A stretch of 11,070 bases of DNA, from positions 1 to 11,070 of the forward strand of contig CAYRWY010000171.1 of the NCBI GenBank assembly GCA_964427955.1, read 5' to 3'. This document shows positions 1 through 5,982 of the stretch, piece after piece. Source of the stretch: JACRBK01 sp964427955 (GTDB lineage Bacteria; Chloroflexota; Anaerolineae; Aggregatilineales; Aggregatilineaceae). The position numbers were made by a program, and so were the translations under genes. The notes beneath the pieces were generated by a model. It made no database searches and was not told the DNA's origin. It worked only from the letters and a program-made list of their open reading frames with translations. Each line of letters opens with the position of its first letter. The first letter of the stretch is position 1.

Positions 1-38
1 TGTCGGCGCGCAAAGAGTGGCACAAGGGATGGCGCTAG
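1..38 (+). CDS. C-terminal tail of an upstream gene (partial)
   Basis: One frame (codons starting at base 3) reads SARKEWHKGWR and stops with TAG at 36-38, directly against the ATG of the next gene at 39. A stop abutting the next start matches the tight spacing of the genes that follow, so this is probably the last few residues of the first visible member of the same operon. The piece is too short to identify. A second frame also reads through this stretch and stops later, inside the next gene, so the assignment is tentative. Confidence 0.4.
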   Translation, partial: SARKEWHKGWR

Positions 39-605
39 ATGGGCAAACAAGCGGTGCTGGTCATTGACGTCGTGCGCGATTTTACCGATCCCCAGGGCAA
101 GGTGCCGCATCCCCAGGCCGCGGAGATTGTGCCCCACATCGACCGTTTCGTGAACCTCGCCCGGCAGCGTGGGGCGGTGATCGTGTGGGTGATCGATTCG
201 CATCGCCCCGGCAAGCCGGATTGGGAGTTGGAAAACGTGCGGGCGCACTGCGAAGCGGGAACGCCGGGCGTCGAGCTGGCCCCGCCCCTCGAACCGCACG
301 AGGCCGATTACGTGATCACCAAGCGGCGGTACAGCGCCTTTGTCGGCACCGATCTCGATCTGATCCTGCGCGACAACCATATCGACACCCTGTTTCTGAC
401 CGGGACCAAAACGAATGTGTGCATTCGGGCCACGGCGCAGGATGCTTTCGAGCATAACTATCGCGTGATCGTGCCGCGGGAGTGCGTCTCGACGGACAAG
501 CCGCATCTGCACGAAGCCAATCTCGAAGACATCCACAAATATCTGGGGCGCGTGGTGACGCTGGACGAGGCAATGGCCCAACTGGCCGCAAAGGACAACG
601 CCTGA
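39..605 (+). CDS. Nicotinamidase-like cysteine hydrolase (isochorismatase family)
   Basis: A 188-residue cytosolic enzyme of the isochorismatase/nicotinamidase fold, of normal family length. Family members hydrolyse a C-N amide bond (nicotinamide, ureidoacrylate, carbamoyl compounds) through a cysteine thioester. The triad is visible: D10 in VLVIDVVRDF, K95 in VITKRRYSAF, and C128 in TGTKTNVCIRATAQDAF. A metal-site pattern like that of PncA is present: D53 and H55 in DSHRPGKPD, and H70 in RAHCEAGTPG. The position of the third metal histidine of PncA appears to be D61. The start at 39 is supported by AAGGGA at 24-29, nine bases upstream, and by the upstream stop touching it. It is followed after one base by a PfkB kinase and then a nucleoside phosphorylase, which suggests a nucleobase-derived amide as substrate. 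Nicotinamidase is the best guess; a RutB-like ureidoacrylate hydrolase is the alternative. The family is certain, the substrate is not. Confidence 0.88.
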   Translation: MGKQAVLVIDVVRDFTDPQGKVPHPQAAEIVPHIDRFVNLARQRGAVIVWVIDSHRPGKPDWELENVRAHCEAGTPGVELAPPLEPHEADYVITKRRYSAFVGTDLDLILRDNHIDTLFLTGTKTNVCIRATAQDAFEHNYRVIVPRECVSTDKPHLHEANLEDIHKYLGRVVTLDEAMAQLAAKDNA

Positions 606-606
606 C

Positions 607-1542
607 ATGGACGTGTTGGCTACCGGTTATCCGAGCCTGGACACGATTGTCCGGGTGTCGCACAGTCCGACCGTCGGTGAGACGGCGCTGCTGCGGACGC
701 TCCCGGAGTCGTTCAGTTTTGGCGGCTGCGGCGCGAATGTGGCGGTGGCCCTGGCGCGGTTGGGATTCCAGGCGGGGGTCGCGATGGTCCTGGGCGATGA
801 CCCCGCCGGAGACGACTACGTGCGCTATTTGGTCGAAACCGGGGTGGAGGTCCGCCACGTGATCCGCCTGCCCGGTGAGCAGTCTTCGCGCAGCTACCTG
901 TATCTCAATCCCGATGGCCAGTACCAGAACTTCTTCTTTCCCGGTGCGGCGGACGCGTGGCAGGATCGCCTCGTGGTGGATCAGCTCGACCGCTACCGCC
1001 TGGCGCTGGTGACGGTCGGCCCATTTCATTACAACCGGCAGTTCATCCAGGCGGTGCAGCAGGCCGGGGTGCCGCTGGCCTGGGTGCTCCGGGCGGACAG
1101 CCATGCCTATCCTCCCGACATGCTGGGCGATTTTCTGGCGGCCAGCACCTATATCCTGATGAATCACATTGAGGCCGAGTACGTGACCCGGACCCTGGGC
1201 TTCTCCGCGATTTCGCAAGGGCTGAGCGACATCACTCGCGCCATCGTCGTCACGCAGGGCAGCCAGGGCAGCCAGGTCTACACCGCGGCGGGCATGACTC
1301 CGGTGCGGGCCGTGTCAGTTGGACCCGTGGTAGACCCTACCGGGGCCGGTGATGGATTTACGGCAGGCTTCCTGGCGGGCCTCTTGCGCGGGTGGTCCCC
1401 GGAGGTCAGCGCGCGGCTGGGGGCGGTGGTGGCCTCCTTTGTGCTCGAAGCGGTGGGCTGTCAGACCAACCTGCCCGGTTGGACGCAGGCCGCCGCCCGA
1501 TTTGAAGATTATTTTGGCTCTCTTGAGGGAATCAATGGTTAA
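607..1542 (+). CDS. PfkB-family carbohydrate/nucleoside kinase
   Basis: A 311-residue ribokinase-superfamily kinase that transfers phosphate from ATP to a hydroxyl of a sugar or nucleoside. Both family signatures are present: the glycine-rich substrate-binding motif GGCGANVAVALARLG at residues 39-53, and the ATP/anion-hole motif DPTGAGDGFTAGFLAG at 243-258 with catalytic base D249. The NxxE motif (N186-H-I-E189) that helps bind Mg-phosphate and the nucleotide motif TQGSQG (216-221) are also seen. The C-terminal EAVGCQ stretch resembles adenosine and nucleoside kinases more than fructokinases. A Shine-Dalgarno-like AAGGA lies at 591-595 inside the preceding gene, and the start follows the previous stop by one base. 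Its neighbours make a nucleoside, pseudouridine or ribose-1-phosphate plausible as substrate, but this cannot be settled from motifs. The reading frame is intact. Confidence 0.9.
   Translation: MDVLATGYPSLDTIVRVSHSPTVGETALLRTLPESFSFGGCGANVAVALARLGFQAGVAMVLGDDPAGDDYVRYLVETGVEVRHVIRLPGEQSSRSYLYLNPDGQYQNFFFPGAADAWQDRLVVDQLDRYRLALVTVGPFHYNRQFIQAVQQAGVPLAWVLRADSHAYPPDMLGDFLAASTYILMNHIEAEYVTRTLGFSAISQGLSDITRAIVVTQGSQGSQVYTAAGMTPVRAVSVGPVVDPTGAGDGFTAGFLAGLLRGWSPEVSARLGAVVASFVLEAVGCQTNLPGWTQAAARFEDYFGSLEGING
1525..1530 (+). promoter_or_regulatory. Ribosome binding site that fixes the phosphorylase start
   Basis: GAGGGA lies four bases before the ATG at 1535. The frame is open upstream to at least 1349, but only residues from 1535 onward align with the nucleoside phosphorylase family, and this strong Shine-Dalgarno sequence supports that start. 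Confidence 0.7.
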
Positions 1543-2269
1543 AGAGACGTTGTATCTTAAGTGTAGACCGGGGGATGTGGCCCCGTTGGTGCTGCTTTCT
1601 GGTGACCCGGCCCGCGTAGAGCGCCTTAAGAGTATGTTGGATGATCCCCGTGTGATCAGCCGCAGCCGGGAATACACGGTGCTCACTGGCAGCTACCAGG
1701 GAGTTCCGATCTCGGCTATTTCCGGCGGGATCGGCGCGCCGTCCACCGCGATTGTGGTTGAAGAGCTGGTGCAGTTGGGCGTCCGCTCCATCGTCCGGAT
1801 CGGCACGATGATGGGCGTGCGCGCGGCGTTGGGCAGCGTCGTGCTGTCGTTGGGCGCGGCGCGTTTTGAAGGAACCTCGGCGCACTACCTCCCGCTGGCT
1901 TACCCGGCCATTCCCAACTGGCCCCTGGTTCACGCCCTCGCTGAAGCGGGCCGCCAACAGGCGCTCGACGTCCAGATGGGGCTGACGGCTACCTTCGACG
2001 CCTTTTATCCCGACATGGCGCCTACAGTCGTGGGGCGGGCCTCGCTGGACCTGGCCCCCATGCAGCAGGTCGGGGTGTTGAGTATGGACATGGAAACCTC
2101 GCTGCTGTTCACCCTGGGGTCCGTGTTCCACCTGGCGACCGCGTCGATGTGCCTGGTCACCGTCCAGGCTGAACCCCATCGGCATCTCGATCCGGCGGTG
2201 CGCAGTGCGCTCGACGATCAGATGGTACGCGCGGCCCTGGCAGGCAGCGTGGCTTTCAAGGACAGCTAA
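1535..2269 (+). CDS. Nucleoside phosphorylase, uridine-phosphorylase-like, unusual base pocket
   Basis: A 244-residue member of the PNP/UDP phosphorylase family, which cleaves a nucleoside with phosphate to give a free base and (deoxy)ribose-1-phosphate. The start overlaps the kinase stop by 8 bp. Compared from memory with E. coli Udp (253 residues), the phosphate and ribose residues are kept: R27 in SGDPARV, R45 in SREY, R88 and T91 in RIGTMMG, and M186-E187 in SMDMETS. The region GGIGAPSTAIVVEELVQLG is close to Udp. The base-contact loop differs: Udp has F162-Y-P-G-Q166-E-R168, here F157-Y-P-D-M161-A-P163, so both uracil-binding side chains are missing. The adjacent-subunit His8 is Tyr7 here. 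The enzyme is very likely a phosphorylase, but calling it uridine-specific would be unsafe. Its place between a kinase and an aldehyde dehydrogenase suggests nucleoside salvage or catabolism. Confidence 0.88.
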   Translation: MVKETLYLKCRPGDVAPLVLLSGDPARVERLKSMLDDPRVISRSREYTVLTGSYQGVPISAISGGIGAPSTAIVVEELVQLGVRSIVRIGTMMGVRAALGSVVLSLGAARFEGTSAHYLPLAYPAIPNWPLVHALAEAGRQQALDVQMGLTATFDAFYPDMAPTVVGRASLDLAPMQQVGVLSMDMETSLLFTLGSVFHLATASMCLVTVQAEPHRHLDPAVRSALDDQMVRAALAGSVAFKDS

Positions 2270-2273
2270 CCCT

Positions 2274-3728
2274 ATGGTAGAGACTCTGCTGATCAATGGC
2301 CAGTGGCGCGCCAGCGCCGGCGGCGCGACCATGCCGGTTATCAATCCCGCCAACGGGACGATCCTCGCCTCGATCTCCCAGGCGTCGGTGGCCGATGCCC
2401 AGGCGGCGCTGGCGGCGGCGGCGGATGCGTTCCCGGTCTGGGCGGGAATGTCGCCCCGCGAGCGCGCCCGGATCATGCACGAGGCGATGGTCATCTTCCG
2501 CCGCAACCTGGACCAGGCCGCCCACCTGCTCACCCGCGAGCACGGCAAGCCGCTCAACGATTCCGTGAAGGAATGCCGCTACAGCGCCGACGTCATCGAT
2601 TTTTACGCGGAAGAAGGGCGGCGGTTGGAGGGCACCCACTTTGCGGGCGATCTCGGTCCGACGCACAGTTTCGTCTTCAAGCAGCCGGTTGGGGTGGTGG
2701 CCGCCATCACGCCCTGGAACTTTCCGGTCGATCTCCTGTCCTGGAAGCTGGGGCCGGGGTTGGCGGCGGGCTGCACTTTCGTGATCAAGCCGCCCAGCGA
2801 AGCGCCGCTGGCCGCTACCGAATTCGTCCGCGCGTTCGTCGAGGCGGGGATTCCGCCCGGCGTGCTCAACCTCGTGACCGGACCGGGCCGCACCGTCGGC
2901 GCAGAACTGGTGACCAGCCCGCTCAGCCGGAAAATCGCCTTCACGGGATCGACCGCCACCGGCCTGTGGATCGCCCAGGAGGCCGCCCGCCAGTTGAAAG
3001 CCGTCACGCTCGAACTGGGCGGCAGCGCGCCCTTTGTCGTGTGCCGGGATGCCGATCTGGACATCGCCGTGCCCGAGGCGCTGCGCCGGGCCTTCTCTCA
3101 CACTGGCCAGATCTGCATCAGCGTCAACCGGATCTTCGTGCAGCGCGAGCGGTACGCCGAATTTGTGGATCGTTTCACGGCGGCAGCGGCCCGCCTTCGG
3201 GTGACGGCGGATGGGATTGCCGAGCCGGACGCCGACATGGGGCCGATGATCAACGAGGCCGGGCTGCGCACTGTGCAGGCGCACGTGACCGAGGCGGTCG
3301 AGCAGGGGGCGCAGGTGCAGACCGGCGGCAGGGTGCCCGATCAGCCCCAGTATGCGCGGGGCTTTTTCTACCTGCCCACCGTGCTGACCGGCGTCACGCG
3401 CCAGATGCGGGTCATGCAGGAGGAGACGTTCGGCCCGGTCGCGCCCATCGCCGCTTTCGACACGCTGGACGAGGGCATCCGGCTGGCGAACGATACACCC
3501 TACGGTCTGGCGGCCTATGTCTACACGCAGGACCTCGATACGGCGTTCTACGCGGCGCAGCATCTCCGGGCGGGCGGGATCGGCATCAACGTCAACGACA
3601 TTACCGACATCCGGGGACCGTTTGGCGGCATGAAGCAGAGCGGCATGGGCCGGGAACTCGGCCAGCCGGGGCTGGACAGCTACCTGGAAGTCAAGCACGT
3701 GCGCTATCGTTACCAGCCGCCGCGTTAG
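2274..3728 (+). CDS. NAD(P)-dependent aldehyde dehydrogenase (ALDH superfamily)
   Basis: A 484-residue full-length aldehyde dehydrogenase, oxidising an aldehyde to the acid with NAD(P)+. Key residues are in order: N149 in TPWNFP (oxyanion hole), K172 in IKPPSE (cofactor binding), the Rossmann loop FTGSTATG at 223-230, general base E247 in LELGGSAP, nucleophile C281 in HTGQICIS, and E384-x-F386 in EETFGPV. It ends with FGGMKQSGMGRE at 450-461. The overall look is that of the succinate-semialdehyde/lactaldehyde/glycolaldehyde dehydrogenase class, and nothing in the sequence picks one substrate. The start at 2274 lies four bases after the phosphorylase stop, with AAGGA at 2258-2262. The open frame continues upstream to 2205 but those residues are not family-like. 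In this operon a small aldehyde from sugar-phosphate or pyrimidine breakdown is a reasonable substrate (inference). It is the last gene of the plus-strand block. Confidence 0.93.
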   Translation: MVETLLINGQWRASAGGATMPVINPANGTILASISQASVADAQAALAAAADAFPVWAGMSPRERARIMHEAMVIFRRNLDQAAHLLTREHGKPLNDSVKECRYSADVIDFYAEEGRRLEGTHFAGDLGPTHSFVFKQPVGVVAAITPWNFPVDLLSWKLGPGLAAGCTFVIKPPSEAPLAATEFVRAFVEAGIPPGVLNLVTGPGRTVGAELVTSPLSRKIAFTGSTATGLWIAQEAARQLKAVTLELGGSAPFVVCRDADLDIAVPEALRRAFSHTGQICISVNRIFVQRERYAEFVDRFTAAAARLRVTADGIAEPDADMGPMINEAGLRTVQAHVTEAVEQGAQVQTGGRVPDQPQYARGFFYLPTVLTGVTRQMRVMQEETFGPVAPIAAFDTLDEGIRLANDTPYGLAAYVYTQDLDTAFYAAQHLRAGGIGINVNDITDIRGPFGGMKQSGMGRELGQPGLDSYLEVKHVRYRYQPPR

Positions 3729-3734
3729 CAGGCG

Positions 3735-4469
3735 CTACAGCGACAGCTTCTTGAACACCCGCTCCGGGATGTGGCAGATGATCAGCATGATGTAGCGCCA
3801 GAACCAGGGCACGTAGACCACCGCTTCGCCCTTGAGCATGGCGGTATAGATTCGTTTTCCGACAATTTCTGGTCGGTCGTAGAGCGGGTTTTTCTTCAGG
3901 TGGGCCGTCATGTGGGTATCGACGAAGCCCGGTTTGATCGCGAACACCGCCACCCCAGCTTTGCTCAGCCGCACGCGCAGCCCGCTCGAAAACAGGCTGA
4001 CCGCGCCTTTGGCCGCGCCGTAGACATAGTTGCTGCCTCGCCCGCGATCCCCGGCGACGGACGAAATCACCGCGATGCAGCCGCGCCGCTGCGGCTCGAA
4101 GCGCTGCGCCAGGAGGGTGAGCAGCGAAATCGTGCTCAGCGCGTTGGTATGAAATTCGCGCAGCGTGGTTTCGACGCTGGCCTGGGCTTGCGCCTGGTCC
4201 GGCAGGGTGCCATGCGCGATCAGCACCGCATCCATCCCGCCGAGCGCCGCATCCGCCGCCGCGATCAGGGCTGCGTGCTGGTCGAGCGCGTCCAGGTCGA
4301 GCGTGTACGGCACCACTCGCGCCGCGCCGCGCACCTCCAGGTCATGCTGAATCACCGCCAGTTTTTCGGCATTGCGTCCCACGATGAACAGTTCTGCCCC
4401 ATCGGCGGCGAAGTGTTTGGCGGTTTCGTGCGCGATGGCCGACGCGGCCCCTATGATCATCAGTTTCAT
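3735..4469 (-). CDS. dprE2: Decaprenylphospho-2-keto-erythro-pentose reductase (SDR, DprE2-like)
   Basis: A 244-residue short-chain dehydrogenase. DprE2 reduces the 2-keto intermediate made by DprE1, using NAD(P)H, to give decaprenylphosphoryl-D-arabinose. The nucleotide loop GAASAIA is at residues 7-13, the NAG-like AHG at 85-87, the catalytic serine region VISSVAGDRGRGSNY at 134-148, and the YxxxK pair is Y150/K154. The C-terminal hydrophobic, basic tail (VYVPWFWRYIMLIICHIPERVFKK) is characteristic of DprE2 proteins and probably sits on the membrane face where the lipid substrate lies. The frame also allows GTG at 4475 (overlapping the dprE1 stop), but GAGGGG at 4480-4475 is ideally spaced for ATG 4469, so I chose that. 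It sits 2 bp downstream of dprE1, the same order as in mycobacteria. An SDR of another role is possible if viewed alone, but the neighbour makes DprE2 likely. Confidence 0.85.
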   Translation of the reverse strand: MKLMIIGAASAIAHETAKHFAADGAELFIVGRNAEKLAVIQHDLEVRGAARVVPYTLDLDALDQHAALIAAADAALGGMDAVLIAHGTLPDQAQAQASVETTLREFHTNALSTISLLTLLAQRFEPQRRGCIAVISSVAGDRGRGSNYVYGAAKGAVSLFSSGLRVRLSKAGVAVFAIKPGFVDTHMTAHLKKNPLYDRPEIVGKRIYTAMLKGEAVVYVPWFWRYIMLIICHIPERVFKKLSL

Positions 4470-4471
4470 GC

Positions 4472-5803
4472 TCACCCCTCACTCTGATTGTTACCCATGA
4501 CACGCCGCCAAAAGCTCGACGAGAATTTCGGATCGATATACCGGGCAAATTCCTGCCATTGGGGATAGCACGCCTGGAAGGTCTCCGCCGACATGCGCGC
4601 ATCTTTGGCCGGATACAGCACCCCGCCGTGTTCCCGGACCACCTGGTCCAGCCGGTTGAGCAGCGCCAGCGTGCGCTGGCCGCGAAACGGAAAGTCCAGC
4701 GCCAGCGTCACGCCCGGACGTGGAAAGGACAGCATTCCCGGTGAGGGCACGTTGCCGAACACCTTCAGCACCGCCAGGAACGACACCACCCCGGACTGGC
4801 TGATCTGGGTCAGGATGTCTTTGATCGCGGTGCGATCCTGGGCGTAGGGGATCACGAACTGGTATTGCAGGAAACCGGGCGCGCCGTACAGCCGGTGCCA
4901 CTCGTAGATCGCGTCCAGCGGGTAGAAGAATGGATCGTAGGGGACGACCTGGTGCGCGCGCTTCGTCAACTGCGAGCGATAATACAGGCCGTTGAAGGCT
5001 TTGACTGTCGCCAGGTTGAGCACGAAGGCCGGAAGCTGCACCGGCACGGTGAACAGCGAGCGTGGCTCGGCGGCTTTGCGCGGGATGTGCTTGGGCCAGG
5101 CATAGTTGCCGCGCATGAACAGCCCGCGTCCCAGGTGCTGGCCCGTAGCCAGGCAGTCCACCCAGGCCATCGTGTGTTCGAACCGTTCGTCGGAATCGGC
5201 ACTGATCTCGAAAAATTCATCGACACAGCGGAAGCGGATCTGTTCTTTGGCGATGAACGGTCCCGCCACGCGGCGCACACGAATTTCCGCCCACAGGATC
5301 AGGCCGGTCAGTCCCAGCCCGCCGATGGTCGCGCGGAACAACTCGGCATTTTCGTCCGGCGAGCAGATCATCCGCTCACCGTCCGAGCGCAGCAGCTCGA
5401 AGCGGGTGACGTGACAGCCGAAAGTCCCGGCCTTGTGGTGATTTTTGCCGTGCACATCGTTCGCAATCGCGCCGCCGACGGTGATGAACTTGGTGCCCGG
5501 CGTGGTGGGCAAGAACCAGCCGCGCGGCACGATCAGCGCCAGAATGTCCGCCAGGGTCACGCCAGCTTCGCAGCGCAGCAGGCCGGTGGTGTCGTCGAAG
5601 TCCATGAAGCGGTTGAGGGGGCCGGTATCGAGCAGGGTGCCGCCCTCGTTCAGACAGCTATCGCCGTAGCTGCGGCCCCAGCCATACGGCAGTGCCGGAC
5701 CTTCGATGGCCGCCAGGTCGATCACGTCGTCGCGCCAACGGACCGGGACGACTGCCCGGTGCGGCGCGTGGGGATAACGTCCCCAGGATTGGTAAGTGCG
5801 CAT
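4472..5803 (-). CDS. dprE1: Decaprenylphospho-beta-D-ribofuranose 2-oxidase (DprE1-like FAD oxidoreductase)
   Basis: A 443-residue FAD-binding oxidase of the vanillyl-alcohol-oxidase fold that oxidises C2 of decaprenylphosphoryl-ribose, the first half of its epimerisation to the arabinose donor. FAD-binding motifs are clear: GWGRSYGDSCLN at 41-52, and TTPGTKFITVGGAIANDVHG at 100-119 running into the DprE1 hallmark HGKNHH at 118-123. Near the C terminus LYPAKDARMSAETF (396-409) matches the active-site lysine region of mycobacterial DprE1 (K400 here). The FPRPGVTLALDFPF stretch (360-373) matches the segment that carries the benzothiazinone-reactive cysteine in M. tuberculosis, but here the position is A368. 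The frame can be opened 14 codons further to a TTG at 5845, but ATG 5803 starts at the usual family N terminus, so it is preferred; its AAAGGG is only 3 bp away, a weak site. It is followed by dprE2 after 2 bp. L-gulonolactone oxidase-type enzymes share the fold, but the motifs favour DprE1. Confidence 0.88.
   Translation of the reverse strand: MRTYQSWGRYPHAPHRAVVPVRWRDDVIDLAAIEGPALPYGWGRSYGDSCLNEGGTLLDTGPLNRFMDFDDTTGLLRCEAGVTLADILALIVPRGWFLPTTPGTKFITVGGAIANDVHGKNHHKAGTFGCHVTRFELLRSDGERMICSPDENAELFRATIGGLGLTGLILWAEIRVRRVAGPFIAKEQIRFRCVDEFFEISADSDERFEHTMAWVDCLATGQHLGRGLFMRGNYAWPKHIPRKAAEPRSLFTVPVQLPAFVLNLATVKAFNGLYYRSQLTKRAHQVVPYDPFFYPLDAIYEWHRLYGAPGFLQYQFVIPYAQDRTAIKDILTQISQSGVVSFLAVLKVFGNVPSPGMLSFPRPGVTLALDFPFRGQRTLALLNRLDQVVREHGGVLYPAKDARMSAETFQACYPQWQEFARYIDPKFSSSFWRRVMGNNQSEG
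4475..4480 (-). promoter_or_regulatory. Ribosome binding site deciding the dprE2 start
   Basis: On the minus strand GAGGGG lies five bases before ATG 4469, inside the last codons and stop of dprE1. It would directly abut the alternative GTG at 4475, which argues against that start and suggests translational coupling with dprE1. Confidence 0.6.
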
Positions 5804-5848
5804 AGGCCCTTTCGTTGGGGGGAAATCACGCGATCCCAGACCCAAAAT

Positions 5849-5879
5849 TTGACAAACCTACCCAAACTTACGTTACAAT
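5849..5879 (+). promoter_or_regulatory. Sigma70-like promoter for a small RNA
   Basis: A perfect -35 TTGACA at 5849-5854 and a -10 TACAAT (5 of 6) at 5874-5879 lie on the plus strand, with a 19-bp spacer, longer than the usual 17. No plus-strand gene follows; transcription would start near 5886, exactly where the first hairpin begins. The AT-rich stretch stands out from the GC-rich surroundings. Confidence 0.55.
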
Positions 5880-5885
5880 ATGAAT

Positions 5886-5966
5886 GCCTTTATTTAAAGG
5901 CGCATTGCGACGCGCATCATCGCAAGGTCCCGTCTATTCAGGTTCGCAGACGGGACTTTTGTTTGT
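5886..5966 (+). ncRNA. Candidate structured small RNA, three hairpins, family not recognised
   Basis: From the predicted start near 5886 the plus strand is almost wholly made of three consecutive perfect hairpins. Hairpin 1 is GCCTTT (5886-5891) with AAAGGC (5896-5901) and a 4-base loop. Hairpin 2 is TTGCGA (5905-5910) with TCGCAA (5920-5925) and a 9-base loop. Hairpin 3 is GTCCCGTCT (5927-5935) with AGACGGGAC (5948-5956) and a 12-base loop, followed by a T-rich tail. The linkers are 3 and 1 bases. No start codon or ribosome site for a peptide is evident. The flanking genes are on the other strand, so this is not the leader of a neighbour. It does not match tRNA, 6S, SRP RNA or a riboswitch known to me. 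It could be a trans-acting sRNA, or an antisense transcript whose terminator stops before the 3' end of the convergent membrane-protein gene. Confidence 0.55.
5927..5966 (+). terminator. Rho-independent terminator (third hairpin of the small RNA)
   Basis: A 9-bp perfect stem (5927-5935 with 5948-5956) is directly followed by TTTTGTTTGT. On the opposite strand the stem is followed by CTTGCG, with no U tract, so it works only for plus-strand transcripts and should not stop the membrane-protein to dprE1 transcription. Confidence 0.7.
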
Positions 5967-5982
5967 GTTGCCAACCCTCTCA

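Noticed and set aside
316..1218. 300-codon open frame on the minus strand
   Set aside because: It is antisense to the cysteine hydrolase and PfkB kinase, whose catalytic motifs are clear. Its product is Arg/His/Gln-rich without domain features, a usual high-GC shadow.
1255..1276. Tandem repeat of the 9-mer CAGGGCAGC (two copies and a partial third)
   Set aside because: It lies in frame in the kinase and encodes the TQGSQGS motif expected of PfkB proteins, so it needs no separate explanation.
2401..2430. GGC-rich simple repeat
   Set aside because: It encodes an alanine-rich helix of the aldehyde dehydrogenase, common in high-GC genomes.
2256..3698. 480-codon open frame on the minus strand and 483-codon frame at 2303-3754 on the plus strand
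   Set aside because: Both lie across the complete aldehyde dehydrogenase. Their composition (Arg, Gly, His rich) and lack of motifs mark them as shadows.
5804..5845. N-terminal extension of DprE1 from TTG 5845
   Set aside because: The 14 extra residues are unlike the family N terminus, the start is TTG without a ribosome site, and ATG 5803 begins at the expected place.
5927..5960. Third hairpin as terminator for the minus-strand membrane-protein gene
   Set aside because: On the minus strand the stem is followed by CTTGCG rather than a U run, so it fits only plus-strand termination.
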